A DNA stretch of 7,666 nt, from contig JBFHOZ010000111.1 of assembly GCA_041592975.1 (NCBI GenBank), forward strand, positions 1 through 7,666, in the 5' to 3' direction. The notes under the pieces were generated by a model that saw nothing but the letters and a program-made list of their open reading frames with translations, searched no databases and had not been told where the DNA came from. This DNA is from BM707 sp041592975. GTDB lineage: Bacteria; Desulfobacterota; Desulfuromonadia; Desulfuromonadales; UBA2294. Made by a program: the position numbers and the translations under genes. Shown here piece by piece: positions 6,507-7,666 of the stretch (positions are counted from its first letter, which is position 1; each line of letters begins with the position of its first letter).

Positions 6507-6526
6507 CACACAAATAAGCGCCCAAT

Positions 6527-6555
6527 TTTTAACACGGTTTGAATCGATGGGTCAA
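6527..6555 (-). promoter_or_regulatory. Predicted sigma70-type promoter of the mrp operon
   Basis: On the minus strand TTGACC (6555-6550) matches the -35 consensus at five of six positions. It is followed by a 17-nt spacer and TTAAAA (6532-6527), which matches TATAAT at four of six. The start of transcription would fall near 6520, leaving a leader of roughly 90 nt before the mrpE ATG at 6431. This is the best promoter-like pair in the 247-nt intergenic region, and no other obvious promoter appears between the downstream genes. Confidence 0.6.
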
Positions 6556-6592
6556 GCAATTCTGACAGCAAACACCTCATCCGGGTCGGTCA

Positions 6593-6607
6593 CCTCTTGC
6601 AAAGAGG
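6593..6607. repeat. Inverted repeat CCTCTT-gca-AAGAGG in the divergent intergenic region
   Basis: A perfect 6-bp stem with a 3-nt centre lies between the mrp promoter and the amidase gene, upstream of the mrp -35 element on the minus strand. It could be an activator or repressor site serving either divergent gene. No T-rich tract follows, so it is unlikely to be a terminator. Confidence 0.3.
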
Positions 6608-6616
6608 CGAAACTCC

Positions 6617-6629
6617 TGTCATCATGACA
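6617..6629. repeat. Palindrome TGTCAT-c-ATGACA upstream of the amidase gene
   Basis: This perfect 6-1-6 palindrome lies 50 nt upstream of the amidase ATG. Odd-length palindromes with TGTCA arms are typical of dimeric regulator sites, and the position would suit control of the amidase gene or of both divergent genes. I cannot name the regulator. Confidence 0.35.
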
Positions 6630-6678
6630 ATAATGTATTTCTTGATAACGCAGAAACACTGTTTTACAGGAGAGATTC

Positions 6679-7470
6679 ATGCAGGAGAAATTAACCGTAT
6701 CAGCCCTACAGTTCAACGTCAAACTCGGTATTATAGAAAAAAATCTCGAGCAGGCAATCTCCGGCCTGAAGTATGTCAGCGACCAGGGCGCCCGCCTGGC
6801 GGTGCTGCCGGAAATGTGGAGCGCCGGCTACGATTACCGACGCCTTGCCGATCACGCCGATGAGACGCCGCGCATTCTCGATACCATCTGCCAGCTGTCG
6901 GACGAGCTGAACATGGTGATCGTCGGCTCGCTGCCGGAGAAGGTCGGCGACAACATTTATAATACCGCGACGGTCATCGACGGTGGCAAGGTCAAGGGGA
7001 GCTACCGCAAGCTGCATATGTTTTCGACCATGGGCGAGGATCGCTTTCTCACCCCCGGCGACAAGAGCCTGGTCGTGCCGACCTCGATCGGTCGGATCGG
7101 CGTCGCCATCTGTTACGATCTGCGTTTCCCGGAACTGTTCCGCAAGATGGCTCTCGAGGGCGCGGAAATCATCTGCATCCCGGCCGAGTGGCCGATCCCG
7201 CGCCAGGAGCACTGGCGCACCCTGCTCCGGGCACGAGCAATCGAGAATCAGCTCTTTGTCGTGGCTGCCAATTGCTGCGGCCAGCAGGGCAAGCTTGAAT
7301 TCTGTGGTATGAGCCTGATCGTTTCGGCGCGCGGCGAAATTCTCGCCGAGAAGGATGAGTGCAACGCCGAGATCGTCGCCGCCATCGAGCAGGAGGAGAT
7401 GGTCGCCTATCGCAAGCAGATCCAGTGTTACACTGATCGGCGGCCGGAGATTTACGGTACACTGCCATAG
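6679..7470 (+). CDS. Nitrilase-superfamily amidohydrolase (omega-amidase/YafV-like), 263 aa
   Basis: Soluble carbon-nitrogen hydrolase of about 260 aa, the usual single-domain size. The catalytic set is complete: E45 in LAVLPEMW, K111 in GSYRKLHMF, and nucleophile C145 in GVAICYDLRFPELF. The family's second glutamate, E120, is in MGEDRFLTPG. Further signatures are HWRTLLRARAIENQ at 178-191 and FVVAANCCG at 193-201. These features resemble omega-amidases (Nit2, YafV), which hydrolyse 2-oxoglutaramate or 2-oxosuccinamate in nitrogen salvage and methionine recycling. Substrate is inferred from likeness only, and N-carbamoyl or other short amides remain possible. AGGAGAG (6668-6674) lies just upstream of the ATG. 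The gene is divergent from the mrp operon, with no functional link evident, and has its own terminator. Confidence 0.93.
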   Translation: MQEKLTVSALQFNVKLGIIEKNLEQAISGLKYVSDQGARLAVLPEMWSAGYDYRRLADHADETPRILDTICQLSDELNMVIVGSLPEKVGDNIYNTATVIDGGKVKGSYRKLHMFSTMGEDRFLTPGDKSLVVPTSIGRIGVAICYDLRFPELFRKMALEGAEIICIPAEWPIPRQEHWRTLLRARAIENQLFVVAANCCGQQGKLEFCGMSLIVSARGEILAEKDECNAEIVAAIEQEEMVAYRKQIQCYTDRRPEIYGTLP

Positions 7471-7497
7471 GCATTACGGAGGAAACCCGTTCCAGCT

Positions 7498-7522
7498 GTC
7501 ATTCTCGCGAAAGCGGGAATCC
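7498..7522. repeat. REP-like palindromic element (ATTCTCGC-GAAA-GCGGGAAT)
   Basis: Eight-base arms with one G-T mismatch flank a GAAA tetraloop. The sequence closely resembles the short extragenic palindromes with ATTCCCGCGAAAGCGGGAAT cores scattered in many proteobacterial genomes. It lies 27 nt after the amidase stop. Read in frame it yields the peptide SFSRKRESI, a well-known artefact of such repeats, so no gene should be called over it. Confidence 0.7.
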
Positions 7523-7586
7523 ATTTTGACTTCATTGCAGCGCTGTGTAAAGAGCACCGGAGACAACAACCTTGATTTATAAAGAA

Positions 7587-7613
7587 GGGGCCCGGGATTG
7601 AATCCCGGGCCCC
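7587..7613. terminator. Strong GC-rich hairpin, probable bidirectional terminator
   Basis: GGGGCCCGGGATT and AATCCCGGGCCCC form a perfect 13-bp inverted repeat around a single G, in practice about 11-12 pairs with a loop of 3-5. It lies 116 nt after the amidase stop. Pyrimidine-rich DNA (GTCTCTTTGTCC) follows on the plus strand and TTCTTTATAAA on the minus strand. It probably ends the amidase transcript and perhaps a converging one from the right. Confidence 0.8.
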
Positions 7614-7640
7614 GTCTCTTTGTCCTGTTTTATCCTGGCT

Positions 7641-7666
7641 TTACTCGTCGCTCTCCTGGCCGCTAA
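7641..7666 (-). CDS. Possible last codons of a converging gene (ends ...SGQESDE)
   Basis: On the minus strand a frame open at the window edge reads SGQESDE and then TAA (7643-7641), with the GC-rich hairpin 27 nt beyond the stop. The acidic end and the placement before a terminator are what a convergent gene would look like. Only seven codons are visible, so this is a guess from context and the product cannot be named. Confidence 0.35.

Noticed and set aside
6587..6601. Sigma54-like promoter CGGTCACCTCTTGCA upstream of the amidase gene
   Set aside because: The GG and GC pairs are separated by 9 nt instead of the required 10, and the -24 block does not match TGGCAC well.
6642..6670. TTGATA, 17 nt, TACAGG as a plus-strand promoter for the amidase gene
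   Set aside because: The -10 match is poor, and the transcript would start almost at the ATG, leaving out the strong AGGAG ribosome binding site.
7355..7582. Plus-strand frame of 75 codons across the end of the amidase gene
   Set aside because: It reads through the REP-like element as SFSRKRESI, a known false peptide, and otherwise overlaps the amidase in another frame.
1..7666. CRISPR arrays, tRNA or rRNA genes, insertion sequences
   Set aside because: No regularly spaced direct repeats, no tRNA- or rRNA-like segment and no transposase frame were seen. Nearly all of the window is accounted for by the listed genes.

Overview
The window carries almost all of a minus-strand operon for a multisubunit Mrp/Mnh-type cation/proton antiporter. 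A divergent plus-strand gene for a nitrilase-superfamily amidase lies to its right. The coding DNA is GC-rich and genes are tightly packed. A short palindromic repeat with the GCGAAAGCGGGAATCC core lies near the right end. Together these suggest a proteobacterium, perhaps of the Desulfuromonas/Geobacter group, but that placement is inference and no marker gene is present.

Operon, in transcription order (right to left): mrpE (6431-5940), mrpF (5943-5638), mrpG (5641-5312), an 81-aa DUF4040/MbhD-like subunit (5315-5070), a 99-aa MbhE-like subunit (5070-4771), mrpB (4774-4292), mrpC (4290-3892), mrpD (3895-2408), a second MrpD-like antiporter subunit (2391-919), a 52-aa one-helix protein (917-759), an 81-aa two-helix protein (756-511), and a third antiporter-like subunit that starts at 521 and runs off the left edge. 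Most junctions are 4-nt ATGA overlaps or gaps of 1-2 nt, so the set is probably transcribed and translated as one unit. A good sigma70-like promoter (TTGACC, 17 nt, TTAAAA) lies upstream of mrpE.

The window has no conventional full-length MrpA. The two domains that form the C-terminal end of MrpA are separate genes here. The order E-F-G-(MbhD)-(MbhE)-B-C-D is the same as mbhA to mbhH in archaeal membrane-bound hydrogenase operons. The second D subunit after the first recalls the duplicated H/H' of MBX-type operons. At least three proton/cation-channel subunits are present, each with the conserved membrane Glu where it is visible, and the two complete ones also keep the Lys residues. Whether the complex is a stand-alone antiporter or the ion-pumping half of a redox complex depends on genes left of position 1.

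Right part: 6432-6678 is a divergent intergenic region with the mrp promoter and several short inverted repeats. The amidase gene (6679-7470) has a strong ribosome binding site and an intact catalytic set. It is followed by a REP-like palindrome, a strong GC-rich hairpin terminator that could work in both directions, and what may be the last codons of a converging gene at the right edge.
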